Shown here: piece by piece, positions 35,575 to 44,802 of the stretch
Position numbering within the stretch: the first letter of the stretch is position 1
How the letters are laid out: the number at the start of each line of letters is the position of its first letter
Origin: Micromonospora echinospora
GTDB taxonomy: Bacteria; Actinomycetota; Actinomycetes; Mycobacteriales; Micromonosporaceae
Assembly: GCF_014203425.1 (NCBI RefSeq)
Contig: NZ_JACHJC010000001.1
Coordinates: 310,001 to 374,000 of the forward strand
Length of the DNA stretch: 64,000 nt
Direction: 5' to 3'
Notes under the pieces: model-generated
The model's input: only the letters and a program-made list of their open reading frames with translations
What the model was told of the DNA's origin: nothing
Database searches by the model: none
Translations under genes and position numbers: made by a program

Positions 35575-36390
35575 CTACAGGGCGACGGCGAGCAGCCGCT
35601 GGTCGGCCTCGATGGTGTCGAGGTACCGGGTCGCCTGCTCGAGGTAGGTCACCCGGTGGGTGAGGACATCGCTCGCGGGTGCGAACTTGTGCCCGTCCGG
35701 GGTGAGCAGGGCGTCGCCGCACACGGCGGTGGTGGCGCTGTAGTGCTGGTAGGCCATCGGGCCTGCCTGGAACATCTCCAGCTCCCCAGGGCTGAGGTGG
35801 GCGGCGCCGTAGCTGGCCGCGTTGTGCATCCGCATCGCGTTGACGCGGGGCTGGTTGTTGAAGTCCGCCTCGGCCCGCTCGCGCGGGTATTTGGCGGGTT
35901 CCGCCAGGTGGCGGGCCAGCAGGGTCGGCCACGGGGTGGCCGGCCGGGTGCCGTGCACGACCTGCTGCCACAGTTGGTGGCGGATGCCGGCGCCGACGCC
36001 GGCGGCGTGACGCATGGCGTCCAGGTCGAGCAGCTTGACCGGTCCGCCGGCGCAGTACACCGGACGTCCCTTGCGCGGTGCGACCAGGTCGCGCCGCTGC
36101 CACAGCCACATGTCAGGGATGGCCCAGAAACGGGACTGCAGGGTGCCGGACACGCCGAAGTGCCGGTCGAGCTGGGTGGCGGTCAGGGCCTGCGACGGCA
36201 GGCCGTCGGGCAGGCAGACGATCATGGTGTTGATCGTCGCGGTCGGCGTGACCACCGGGCTGGTGGGCGCCGTGGTGCTGGCGGTGGTGGTTGCCGCGGG
36301 GGCGGGCTTGCGGCCCGGGCGGGGCGTCACCGTCGGCACGCGGGTGCCGTAGCGGCTCAGCGGAGTCGCGGCACCGTTGGTTGCGGTCAT
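35575..36390 (-). CDS. Hypothetical element protein
   Basis: A 271-aa protein from ATG 36390. A Thr/Pro-rich N-terminal 50 residues are followed by a compact domain with MIVCLPDGLPSQALTATQLDRHFG, WLWQRRDLVAPRKGRP, and a helical C-terminus (EADFNNQPRVNAMRMHNAAS, LTHRVTYLEQATRYLDTIEADQ). Not recognised; a DNA-binding role is possible from the basic central segment, but unproven. Confidence 0.5.
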   Translation of the reverse strand: MTATNGAATPLSRYGTRVPTVTPRPGRKPAPAATTTASTTAPTSPVVTPTATINTMIVCLPDGLPSQALTATQLDRHFGVSGTLQSRFWAIPDMWLWQRRDLVAPRKGRPVYCAGGPVKLLDLDAMRHAAGVGAGIRHQLWQQVVHGTRPATPWPTLLARHLAEPAKYPRERAEADFNNQPRVNAMRMHNAASYGAAHLSPGELEMFQAGPMAYQHYSATTAVCGDALLTPDGHKFAPASDVLTHRVTYLEQATRYLDTIEADQRLLAVAL

Positions 36391-36945
36391 GAGGGGTTCC
36401 TCCTTCGGTCGGGGCGCGTTGTTGGGCGCGCGGAAGTGGTCGGCCCACCGGGTACATGGGTCGACTCACGGGACGAACAGGGAATGGGTGCAGCAGAGTC
36501 GCTGCTGGTGGAGCGGGCTGGTGCTGGCGGTGCGGGTTGGTGCTGGCGGTGCGGGTTGGTGCTGGCGGTGCGGGTGGGTGCTGGTGGTGCTGGTGGTGCG
36601 GGTTGGTGCTGGTGGTGCGGTGCGACCTGGGGGTCGCCGCGCGGCGCGGGCGCCGACCGGCCGTGAAGGCGGGTGGGCGGAGCGCACCGTTGGGGTGCGG
36701 CGGTGGTTCCCGAGATGGGACCGGACCGGGTGGAGCGATATATGGGTGAAGGTGGTGCCGATGACGGTAGCGGCCGGATCTGTCAGCGCCGGCCGCCGTC
36801 ACGATCGTCAGAAGTGCGGTTGACCTGCCCTGTCAGACGACCGCTCGATTAAGCGGGTGAGGAACGGTGAGGCTGTGAGATCCGGTCAGTCTCACAGTCG
36901 CCCACGACGGTGGACGACCCCCTCCGCGTGCGGTGAAGGTGGGCG
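36391..36945. repeat. Intergenic region with 19-bp tandem repeats and operator words
   Basis: A 19-bp unit (TGCTGGCGGTGCGGGTTGG) is tandemly repeated from 36522: two exact copies, a near-exact third, then degenerate copies to 36620. From about 36775 the region carries TGTCAG words (36777, 36834) and an inverted repeat CTGTGAGA-N9-TCTCACAG (36873-36897). The motifs belong to the same family as the array at 46.3-47.2 kb. Confidence 0.6.
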
Positions 36946-37989
36946 TCAGGGCTCCGGGTCGGCGGGGCCGCTCAGGTCGGTGTCGGTGAAGCGGTGCGGG
37001 TTGGTGGCCGGGTTGTCCGGGCCGTGATCTGAGGGCAGTTCATGCAGCCAGCGGCGCAGGCCCGGATCGGTGGTGAGGGTCCAGGCAGGCCCGGCGGGGT
37101 GCTCGCCGTGCAGGCCGGTGGCGACGGGCATCGCGGTGGGCACTCCGGCGAGGGCGTCGAGGAGGTGCTGCTCGCGGCGGCGGCCGGGGACGCGCAGCAG
37201 CACCGGGTACCGCGGCCCGTAGCGGGCGAGCTGCTCGTAGCCGCGCAGCTTGCGCAGCACGGTGCCGAGGGGTTCGGTGCCGTTGTCGTGTTCGAGGAAG
37301 AACCCGACGGTGTGCCCACCGGCGTGCCAGATGCCGTGTCCGTCGGGCTGGACACCGGTTCCGCTGCCGGCGGCGTAGGAGGCGGCGGCGAACGTGGCAG
37401 TGGTGTGTTGTTCGGACCACCACCGGGCCAGCCGGGCGTGCTCGTCGGTGCGGGCGTAGCCGAGCAGGTCGATGAAGAGCTGGTTGGTGCCGAGCAGGTG
37501 GGGCAGGCGGCGGCTGCCGATGATGCGTTCGGTCCGTTCGATGCTGGTCCGCGGCGCTCGGGCACCAGCGCTGTTCGGGTCGTTGAACTGGGTCGGGTGG
37601 ACCACGGCACCGAGTGGGCCGAGGGTGTAGAGATGCTGGCCGCTGCCGGTGGTGACGTCCACGAAACGACTGACCGCCTCCATCTGGTGCAGCTGGGCGA
37701 GGCGGAGCCGGGCAGAGCGACGGGACGGGAACAGCGCCGACGTGATCTGGTCGGTGGAGAGCACGTAGTGCTCGGCGAGCAACCGCAAGAGTTGATGATC
37801 ACGGGTGGTGAGTCGACGAAGCCGGTCCAGACGAGCGAGACGGGAGGACGAACGGGAACCGGACGAGGAGCCGGAGGACGAGGCGGACGACGACCGGGAG
37901 ACGGAGTTGTTGGTAGGCACGGTGGATGCTCCAGGCGGAAGAGGAGTTCCCTCCGAGGGGAGGGTGTCTGAGTTCGGTGAGGTGGTCAC
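36946..37989 (-). CDS. Replication-relaxation protein (PF13814-like)
   Basis: About 347 aa using GTG 37989; the frame runs to 38091 but would cross a palindrome. After a Ser-rich linker the wHTH part reads RLTTRDHQLLRLLAEHYVLSTDQITSALFPSRRSARLRLAQLH, then LYTLGPLGA, HLLGTNQLFIDLL and a C-terminal restriction-like/helical domain (GFFLEHDNGTEPL, PVLLRVPG). This family is found on actinobacterial plasmids and ICEs next to TraG/VirD4 ATPases. Its biochemical role is not settled; DNA binding at transfer or replication origins is suspected. Confidence 0.75.
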   Translation of the reverse strand: MTTSPNSDTLPSEGTPLPPGASTVPTNNSVSRSSSASSSGSSSGSRSSSRLARLDRLRRLTTRDHQLLRLLAEHYVLSTDQITSALFPSRRSARLRLAQLHQMEAVSRFVDVTTGSGQHLYTLGPLGAVVHPTQFNDPNSAGARAPRTSIERTERIIGSRRLPHLLGTNQLFIDLLGYARTDEHARLARWWSEQHTTATFAAASYAAGSGTGVQPDGHGIWHAGGHTVGFFLEHDNGTEPLGTVLRKLRGYEQLARYGPRYPVLLRVPGRRREQHLLDALAGVPTAMPVATGLHGEHPAGPAWTLTTDPGLRRWLHELPSDHGPDNPATNPHRFTDTDLSGPADPEP

Positions 37990-38015
37990 CGGAGGCTGGT
38001 GACCGCCGGTGAGCG

Positions 38016-38051
38016 GCACTGACAGACCCGGAGAGCCGGATCTGTCAGTGC
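38016..38051. promoter_or_regulatory. Palindromic CACTGACAGA...TCTGTCAGTG element
   Basis: Inverted repeat with 11-bp arms (38016-38026 and 38041-38051) plus an inner CCGG/CCGG extension. It lies between the VirD4-like gene and the replication-relaxation gene. It contains the TGACA/TGTCA word that recurs through the island's control region, so it is more likely an operator than a simple terminator, although it could act as both. Confidence 0.55.
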
Positions 38052-38173
38052 GGTGTGGTGATCGGTGGTGAAGGGCTGGTGAAGCCCTCACGGAAGGGGT
38101 GACCGGGACGCAGTAGACCCGGCCGACCTGGCCGGCCTGGTCTGTCGATCTATCGCCAACCGCCCTGCGGCGT

Positions 38174-40690
38174 TCAGGCGTTCGCCTTCGGACCGCTCTT
38201 GCCCCGGGCCCGGCGGTTGTCGTCGGGTCGGGCCGAGAACCGGTCGACGAGGTCGTCGATAGCGCTGGTGTCCTGCGCCGGCACCGCCTCCGCCGCGGCC
38301 TGCCGGATCACCGTCGCCTCCCCCACGACCGGCTTCGGCGGCCGGGTCCTGAGGGTGAACGCCGGCGTCTGCCGCCCGTCGACGACGAGGCGTCCGGCGG
38401 CGGTGTAGGCGTCCAGGTGGGTCAGGTCGTGCTCGTCGAGTTCGGGCAAGGTATGCCTCGCGAGGACGCGGGCGTCCTCGGGGGCGACGGAGAAGTACAG
38501 CTTGTTGCGGGCGTTCGCCGACGCCGCCGCGAGGAGGTCCTTCGGGAACTGGGCCAGGTCCTGGTGGGCGAGGACCATCGACAGCCGGTACTTCCGCGCC
38601 TCCGCCAGCATCGAGTCGAGGGAGTTGGCGAGGGTCAGGAAGTTCTGACACTCGTCGATGATCAACGTGGCGTCCCGGCGTTTGTCCGCCGGCACGGCCG
38701 CCCGGGCGGTCGCGGCCTGCCACACCTGCGCCAGAACCAGGGAGCCGAGCAGCTTGCTGGTGTCCTCACCCAACTGCCCCTTTGGGATGCGTACCAGCAG
38801 CGCCCCACCGTCGAGGACTTTGCCCATGTCGAAGCTCGATTGGGGGTAGCGCATGGTGCGTTTAACGAAGTCCCGCAGCAGGAACGCCCGCAGGCGGGCC
38901 AGGACCGGGCCGATGACCTGGGAGCGCAGGGCCGGGTTGAGGTCGTCGTACCACTGCCAGAACCCGGACAGGCCGGCCGGATCGTCCAAGCCGACGGTCA
39001 TCGCCGACCGGAACTGCGCCGAGTTGAGCAGGGGCGGGATGTGTTGGAGGGTTACGTTGGCGTGCCGCAGCAGGGTCAGGCAGGCCACCCGCATCACGTC
39101 GTCCATCCGCGGCCCCCACGCCTTCGCGAAGATGTTCCCGAAGATCGACACCAGGTTGTCCACGACCAGGTCCGGGTCGCTGCCGGACAGCGGGTTGAGG
39201 GTCGGCGGGTTGGGCTGGTCGGGATCGAACAGCACCACCCGCCCGGCGACGCTGGCGGGAAGCCGGTCGAGGATGTCCAGGACCATGTCGCCGTGCGGGT
39301 CGATGACCACGGTGCCCCGGCCGGCTTTGATGTCCTCGACGGCCATGTTGACCAGCAGGGTCGTCTTCCCGGAGCCCGTCGATCCGACCACATGCATGTG
39401 ATACCTCGCATCGGCGACGGACAGGGCCACCGCGTGGCCACCGACTTCGGCGTCGCCGAGGACTTTCATCCCGCGGCCGCCGGTGGGCACCGCCACGGGG
39501 GCGGGCATGGACTTCGCTCGCGCCCGGTCCAGCCCCGGAACGGCCAGATCCCGTGGCAGGGCGGCGAGGACGGCCAGCTCGGGGGTGGAGGCCAGGAACC
39601 CCGCTCCGAGCCGCCGTGTGGCCAGCACGGCCACCGGTTGCGTCATCCGCGCCCGGTGGGCGAGCCGGTTGCGGCCGGCGTAGACGGCGAACGACGAGGC
39701 GACCGCGTCCGCGACACCTCGCAGCCTGCCCTCCGGCCGGGACCCTCCGCGGTGGTTGTTCTTCGCGATGGCGTAGCGGATGCCGATCGTCCACAGCGGG
39801 TGGGCGGTCTTGTCGAGGATCGCCCGCACGTCCCGCTCCACGCCGGGGTCCCGGCGGCCGGCCGGCTGGCCGCCGCCGCTGCGGGTGGTGGCGGTACGGC
39901 CGGGCAGGAACGCCTCGACGAGCCACAGCAGCGGCGCGGCGGGATTGATGGCCGGTACGGCCGTCTTACCGTCGCGCATTCGGCCGGCGGCGCGACGGGC
40001 GCGTGCGGCCCGGCGGGGGGTGGCGGGGCGGGCGAGGACCTGCACACAGACGTACTCATCCGGTTTCAGCTGCGACCCGGCCGACATCAGCGCCCGCAGC
40101 GGGTCGTTGTCGTGGTCGGTTTCGAACGGCAACCACTCCGCGGCGGTCGGCAGCAGGTGCCCGCCGACGGCGGCCGGCACATCGAGGGGGATCGGCGGTG
40201 GGGCCTGGTTGTCGGTGGTGCAGGCGGCGCCGGGCCACGCGGCCCGCACGGCGGCCTCGACCGCCCCGGCCGGCACCGTTCCGGGTACCCAGAGCGAGAT
40301 GAGGAGCTGCCGGCCGGTCCAGGTGTACTGCCACGCGACGTGCGGGGCGCCGTACAGCAGCCTGCGTCGGCGGGACGGGGTGAGCGTGCCGTGCAGATTC
40401 GCCCACAGCGCGGCGGCGCTGTGCGGGTCGACCTCCGGCGGTGGGGCGACCGTGACGAGGCGGGCGCCCTCGAGGTGGCGGCGGTGCCGCCACCCGTCGA
40501 GCAGGTTCCGCCCGGCGACGTAGACGACGAGCAGGGCGGCGGCGACTGCCAGGAGCCACGGCCGGTCGGCCGCCCACTGCGCGGCGTGCAGAATCCAGCG
40601 GGTGGGCGCGACTGGCGGAGAGATGAGACCGGCGCCCGGCCCGGACGGGCTGGGCGCCGGCATCGGCGAGAGGGCACGCAGGGGTGTCAC
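38174..40690 (-). CDS. VirD4/TraG-like conjugal coupling ATPase
   Basis: An 838-aa protein. Two N-terminal hydrophobic parts (residues 28-60) anchor it in the membrane. The ATPase core has Walker A VVGSTGSGKTTLLVN near residue 440, VVIDPHGDMV, Walker B TLIIDECQNFL and the family-typical AHQDLAQFPKDLLAAASANARNKLYF. Type IV coupling ATPases recruit DNA to the secretion channel and drive export. GTG start overlaps the VirB4-like stop. A Lys/Arg-rich tail ends the protein. Confidence 0.88.
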   Translation of the reverse strand: MTPLRALSPMPAPSPSGPGAGLISPPVAPTRWILHAAQWAADRPWLLAVAAALLVVYVAGRNLLDGWRHRRHLEGARLVTVAPPPEVDPHSAAALWANLHGTLTPSRRRRLLYGAPHVAWQYTWTGRQLLISLWVPGTVPAGAVEAAVRAAWPGAACTTDNQAPPPIPLDVPAAVGGHLLPTAAEWLPFETDHDNDPLRALMSAGSQLKPDEYVCVQVLARPATPRRAARARRAAGRMRDGKTAVPAINPAAPLLWLVEAFLPGRTATTRSGGGQPAGRRDPGVERDVRAILDKTAHPLWTIGIRYAIAKNNHRGGSRPEGRLRGVADAVASSFAVYAGRNRLAHRARMTQPVAVLATRRLGAGFLASTPELAVLAALPRDLAVPGLDRARAKSMPAPVAVPTGGRGMKVLGDAEVGGHAVALSVADARYHMHVVGSTGSGKTTLLVNMAVEDIKAGRGTVVIDPHGDMVLDILDRLPASVAGRVVLFDPDQPNPPTLNPLSGSDPDLVVDNLVSIFGNIFAKAWGPRMDDVMRVACLTLLRHANVTLQHIPPLLNSAQFRSAMTVGLDDPAGLSGFWQWYDDLNPALRSQVIGPVLARLRAFLLRDFVKRTMRYPQSSFDMGKVLDGGALLVRIPKGQLGEDTSKLLGSLVLAQVWQAATARAAVPADKRRDATLIIDECQNFLTLANSLDSMLAEARKYRLSMVLAHQDLAQFPKDLLAAASANARNKLYFSVAPEDARVLARHTLPELDEHDLTHLDAYTAAGRLVVDGRQTPAFTLRTRPPKPVVGEATVIRQAAAEAVPAQDTSAIDDLVDRFSARPDDNRRARGKSGPKANA

Positions 40691-42519
40691 AGCTCATCCT
40701 CCCCATCGTCGGAGTCGAGGTCGGCGAGGTCGGACGGCTTCGTGGTCGCGAGAAGGTGTTCGGCCTGGGAGGAGATCGACTCGAACGCGGTCCGGTTCGT
40801 GCCGGAGATCAGCAGGCCGTGCCCGACCCGGGCGGACAGCAGCATCCGCCGCTCGCCCGCGGTGAGACCGAACGCGTCGGCGACCTGATCGATGGCCTGC
40901 GGGGCCTGCTTGAGCAACACCTGCGTGGCCGCGTTCGACACGACGGCCTGGCCGAGGTCGGTGCCGAGCACGTCGGCGACGTCCTGGGTGATGACCGACA
41001 GGCCAGCGTTGCGTTTCCGGCCGGCCTTGGACATCTTGAACAGGAACCGGGCGCCTTCCCCGTCGCGCATCAGCAGCCATGCCTCGTCCACCACGACCAG
41101 CCGCCGCGCCTCCGGCGAGGAGCTGGTGCGGTACTGCCGCGGCAGGTCGACCTGCCGCCAGATCTCGTCCAGGGCGAGCAAAGTGCCGACGGTCCGCAGC
41201 TCGTCCGGCAGGTGCCGCAGGCTCCACACGACGAGGTGCCCGTCCGGGCGGGTCGTGGTCGGGGAGTCGAACAGGTCGGAGTACGAACCAGCCACCCACG
41301 GGGCGAGCCGGGCGGCGAGTTCGTGCGCGGCGGCGGCGTCGTCGGCTCGCAGGGTCGCGGCCAGATCCTTCAGCAGGGGCGCCGGCCGGTGGTGGGTGGC
41401 CGGGTCGGCCGTGATGCCCGCCTGCCGGTAGACGGCGAGGATCGCCCGGTCCAGGGCGGCGCGTTCGGCGGGCGGCGGCAGCTGCCCCACCAACACGCTG
41501 ATCAACGTGTGGAGGAACAGGCCGCGGCGGGTGAGCACGTCCGGGCGGATGTCCCCGGCCGGCAGGTCCAGAGGGTTGATCTTCACGCCGGGTGCGCCGA
41601 GTCGCACGATGGTGCCGCCGACCGCGTCGGCCAACCGGAGGTATTCGTCCTCGGGGTCAACGACGGCGACCTGCACCCCCTGGTACAGGTTGCGCAGCAC
41701 GTCGAGCTTGACGAAGTAGGACTTCCCGGCGCCGGAGCGGGCCAGGACGACGCTGTTGTGGTTCTCCTGCGCCCACCGGTCCCACCAGACGATGCCCTGC
41801 GAGTCCGGGTTCACCCCGTACAGGACACCGCCGGTGGTGGCCGGGTCGCCGGGCAGCGGCGCCGGCAGATCCGCGCTGGCGAGCGGGAACGCCGCCGCCA
41901 AGGCCTGGGTGTCCATGGTGCGGCGCATCTGCAGGCTGTCCGTCGCCAAGGGCAGGGTGGTGGTCCAGCCGGGCAGATGCCGCCACGTCGCGGGCTGCAC
42001 TTCGATCAGGGTGGACGCGGCGGCGGCCTTCACCTGCGCGCACGCGTCGAGGAGTTCGGGTTCGGTGCGGGCGTGCACGGTCAGGTACAGGCCGACGCGG
42101 AACAGCTTCGCTGCCCCGCGGGCGAGGCGTTCGGCGAGGTCGGCGGCGTCGTCGGCGGCGGCCTCCACGTACGGGTCGGTGAGTTTGCCCTTCTGCTCGT
42201 CGGCCCGACGGGACGATTCGAACCTGGCCCGCTGGTTCCGCAGCCGCGACGCCGCGACTGGCGCGGGGATCGGGTCGATGTGCAGGGCGAGGTCGAGGCG
42301 GCCCGGCCAGGACAGCAGCGGCTCCAGCCACGCCGGCCCGACCTCGGCCGGGTAGCCGGTGACCACGAGGGTGGCGGCGTAGCCGTCTCCGACCCGCAGG
42401 AACCGCGGCGTCACCTCCACCGAGGCCGGTGCCACCGTCGCCGCGACGCCTCCGGCGGGGGGCAGCGCCGTGGCGTCCGGGCGGGTGCGGGTCGTCGGGC
42501 GACGTATGCGGATCGTCAT
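40687..42519 (-). CDS. VirB4-like secretion ATPase
   Basis: A 610-aa protein. After about 220 residues of N-terminal domain comes Walker A VVLARSGAGKSYFVKL, VVDPEDEYLRLADAVGG, then Walker B LVVVDEAWLLMRDGEGARFLF and KRNAGLSVITQDVADVLGT, all hallmarks of VirB4/TraC. It powers pilus or channel assembly. It overlaps PrgI upstream and VirD4 downstream by ATGA, so the stoichiometry is coupled. Confidence 0.88.
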   Translation of the reverse strand: MTIRIRRPTTRTRPDATALPPAGGVAATVAPASVEVTPRFLRVGDGYAATLVVTGYPAEVGPAWLEPLLSWPGRLDLALHIDPIPAPVAASRLRNQRARFESSRRADEQKGKLTDPYVEAAADDAADLAERLARGAAKLFRVGLYLTVHARTEPELLDACAQVKAAAASTLIEVQPATWRHLPGWTTTLPLATDSLQMRRTMDTQALAAAFPLASADLPAPLPGDPATTGGVLYGVNPDSQGIVWWDRWAQENHNSVVLARSGAGKSYFVKLDVLRNLYQGVQVAVVDPEDEYLRLADAVGGTIVRLGAPGVKINPLDLPAGDIRPDVLTRRGLFLHTLISVLVGQLPPPAERAALDRAILAVYRQAGITADPATHHRPAPLLKDLAATLRADDAAAAHELAARLAPWVAGSYSDLFDSPTTTRPDGHLVVWSLRHLPDELRTVGTLLALDEIWRQVDLPRQYRTSSSPEARRLVVVDEAWLLMRDGEGARFLFKMSKAGRKRNAGLSVITQDVADVLGTDLGQAVVSNAATQVLLKQAPQAIDQVADAFGLTAGERRMLLSARVGHGLLISGTNRTAFESISSQAEHLLATTKPSDLADLDSDDGEDEL

Positions 42520-43481
42520 GATGATGTCCTTCGGGGTGTCGGACTCCGGGCCGGAGGTCCGGTGATGGTGGTGTCGGGGGCGGCGAGTCCGCCGGGTCGG
42601 GGCGGCCGGTAGGGGTCGGCCGCGGCGGCCAGGGCGGCGGTGGTGGCGTGGCCATCCAGGGCGCGGGTGGTGACGCCCAGCCCGGACAGGGACCGGACGG
42701 TCTGGTCGGCGCGGCGCCGGGCGGCGTGCTCGCCCCGCTCACCCGCATTGGTGCGGGTGACGATGAGGACCTGCCGGCGCAGCGGATCCCGCCGCTGCGC
42801 GAGGTCGTCGAGGAACCGGGCGTGGTCGCCCGCCGCGTCGGCGAGAGCTGGGTGCGGCATCACCTCGGCGGCGTGGGCGAGGGTGCGGGCGGCGGAGTGC
42901 AGGTCGACCGGCTGCGCCGACACCACGATCTGCGTCGGCGTCGACAGCGAGTTCAACCAGCGGCCGAAGGTGTCGACCAGGGCGGCCTGCTCGTCGGCGG
43001 TGCGCAGCGCCAGGTTGACACTGGTCGCCGCGACCATCGCCGCCTTCACACCGTCGAGGCTGATCTCCCCGTGGTCATCGATGGCGTCGGCGGGAAGCTT
43101 CAACGGCGCCGGCAGCATCACCTTCGACGCCGGGGCCTGCACCCAGTCGGGTGTCTTCGCGGTGGTGTCGGTGGTGGACAACGCGCGTGGCGCCCGAGAG
43201 TGGCGGACCGCGGAGGTCAGCCACACGTCCATGGGCAGTCCATCGCGGCGGCCGACCGCGAGGCCGAACACCAGGCCGCCGAGGACGACAGCGGCGCCGA
43301 GTAGCACCGGTGCGGGCACGATCGCGTGGAGGGCGCGCCAGGCGCCGTAGAAGATGACGGCGGCGACGGCGAGGATCGCGAGTTGCCGGAACGTCAGCCC
43401 GTAGAGCACCTTGTCCGGCGCGTCCACGTCGGCGGGCATGCGGGCGGTGACCGGTTGTTCGTCGCGGGGGTCGCGGCTCAT
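42516..43481 (-). CDS. PrgI-family conjugation membrane protein
   Basis: A 321-aa protein from ATG 43481. Residues 1 to about 95 are the PrgI/VirB3-like region: a basic start, DKVLYGLTFRQLAILAVAAV and two membrane helices. A roughly 200-residue cytosolic part follows (IDDHGEISLDGVKAAMVAATSVNLALRT). In related Gram-positive systems PrgI pairs with the VirB4 ATPase encoded directly after it, as here. Confidence 0.8.
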   Translation of the reverse strand: MSRDPRDEQPVTARMPADVDAPDKVLYGLTFRQLAILAVAAVIFYGAWRALHAIVPAPVLLGAAVVLGGLVFGLAVGRRDGLPMDVWLTSAVRHSRAPRALSTTDTTAKTPDWVQAPASKVMLPAPLKLPADAIDDHGEISLDGVKAAMVAATSVNLALRTADEQAALVDTFGRWLNSLSTPTQIVVSAQPVDLHSAARTLAHAAEVMPHPALADAAGDHARFLDDLAQRRDPLRRQVLIVTRTNAGERGEHAARRRADQTVRSLSGLGVTTRALDGHATTAALAAAADPYRPPRPGGLAAPDTTITGPPARSPTPRRTSS

Positions 43482-44389
43482 CGCCCCACCGCCCGAAGGC
43501 CGGGGATGCGCAGGCCGCGGGTGAGTTGCTGCACCACGACGACCCGCACGATCGCGCCGAGTGGGTTGCCGCCGCGTCCGCCGCCGCTGGTGGCATAGCG
43601 GCGCAGTAGCCCCGGCACCTTGAGCGTGGTCCAGAGCAGGACCATCACCACGAACAGGTTGAGCACGCCGCCCGGTTCGACCGGTAGGCCGAGCAGCGGC
43701 AGCATGTTGCTGGTGTCCAGCAGCATCCACTGTCCGGCGAATAGGACGAACGCCTGCGCCACGGGGATGGCCAGCATGGCGACGTAGGAGCGCCACCACA
43801 TGCGGGCCACCCCGTCGGTCTGCGGCAGGGCGTGACAGGCGAGGGCGATCGGGGCGACCGCGGTGAGGATCAGGGCGACCGCGAACCGGACGATCACACT
43901 GCAGGCCGTGGCGGCGAGCAGGAACACGATGATCGCCAGGCAGACGAGGAATAGCAGCCCGGCGGTCTGGTCCCGGGCGGCGAGCAGGTGGGTCTTGATC
44001 GCGTCGAGGGCGCTGTCGCCGTGGAAGTTCTGCGCGGTCAGGGCGGTGGTGAACGCGTTGGCCAGCGCGATGAGTTGGCCGGCGATCAGTTGGGAGAAGT
44101 GGGCGGTGACGAACCCGACGACACACCGCGGCATGAGGTCCTTGGCGGTGTAGCGGGCCCGTTCGTCGCCGCCGGCGACCATGGTCAGGACGCCGGCGGC
44201 GACGAACACCAGGACGAAGACGGTGTCGACGACCCAGATCGACCGTCCGGTCAGGGCCTGCACCTGCGGCAGCGCGGTGACGTCCGGGGTGATCAGCAGC
44301 GCGTGGGTGATCGCGGTGATCAACCCGTTGAGGCAGTCCAGGAGCAGACCGGCGAACCAGTCGAGGATCTGGTTGAGCGCCCAGGTCAT
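43478..44389 (-). CDS. VirB6/TrbL-like polytopic channel protein
   Basis: A 303-aa protein from ATG 44389. It has about six transmembrane helices separated by short loops, with the pattern ILDWFAGLLLDCLNGLITAI...DTVFVLVFVAAGVLTMV...RFAVALILTAVAPIALACHALPQTDGVARMWWRSY, characteristic of VirB6/TrbL-type inner-membrane channels. It lies between the pilin and PrgI genes. Confidence 0.82.
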   Translation of the reverse strand: MTWALNQILDWFAGLLLDCLNGLITAITHALLITPDVTALPQVQALTGRSIWVVDTVFVLVFVAAGVLTMVAGGDERARYTAKDLMPRCVVGFVTAHFSQLIAGQLIALANAFTTALTAQNFHGDSALDAIKTHLLAARDQTAGLLFLVCLAIIVFLLAATACSVIVRFAVALILTAVAPIALACHALPQTDGVARMWWRSYVAMLAIPVAQAFVLFAGQWMLLDTSNMLPLLGLPVEPGGVLNLFVVMVLLWTTLKVPGLLRRYATSGGGRGGNPLGAIVRVVVVQQLTRGLRIPGLRAVGR

Positions 44390-44391
44390 CG

Positions 44392-44802
44392 TCAGCCTCC
44401 GACGATTCCCTTGACGACCTGCAGCAGGATCGGCGCGAGGACGGCTAGGCCGTAGCCGATCAGGGCGTTCTTCAACGCGCCCTTGGCCTTGTCGACCTGG
44501 GCCGGGTCGCCACCGGCGGTGGCCCAGTACACGCCCGCGAGGACCAGGAACAGGGTGGCGACGGCTGCGAGGATGCCCATCAACCAGGTCTGCAGGTTGG
44601 CGATGACGGTGGGTAGGTCGTTGGCGGCCAGGATGACCGGGCCGCCGGGGTCGGCGTAGGCGGCGGCCGGCACCGCCAGCAGCGTCACGGCCGCTGCGGC
44701 GGGCGTGGCGACGCGGGCGATGCGGCGAAGCGCGCGAGTGGTCATCGGCGCGTGGGACAGGGCGGTCAGGGCACGGAAACGTACCCACAGCGGGCGGAAC
44801 AT
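44392..44802 (-). CDS. VirB2-like pilin subunit
   Basis: A 136-aa protein. An Arg-rich N-terminus and hydrophobic helix end in AAAYADPGG, a signal-peptidase-type site. The mature part has two hydrophobic helices separated by a short polar loop (GGDPAQVDKAKGALKN), the standard VirB2/TrbC pilin layout. It is the first gene of the secretion operon, with a GGGAGG site upstream of ATG 44802. An internal ATG at 44745 is an alternative start. Confidence 0.8.
   Translation of the reverse strand: MFRPLWVRFRALTALSHAPMTTRALRRIARVATPAAAAVTLLAVPAAAYADPGGPVILAANDLPTVIANLQTWLMGILAAVATLFLVLAGVYWATAGGDPAQVDKAKGALKNALIGYGLAVLAPILLQVVKGIVGG

Noticed and set aside
35421..36620. Repeats as a CRISPR array
   Set aside because: Units are directly tandem without spacers, and no cas genes are present. 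No CRISPR array was seen anywhere in the window.
38417..40888. 823-aa rightward open frame
   Set aside because: It is antisense to the VirD4-like gene, has composition typical of GC-rich shadow frames (Arg, Gly, Gln, Val) and no domain.
40684..42612. 642-aa rightward open frame
   Set aside because: Shadow of the VirB4-like gene on the opposite strand; no motif and no ribosome site.
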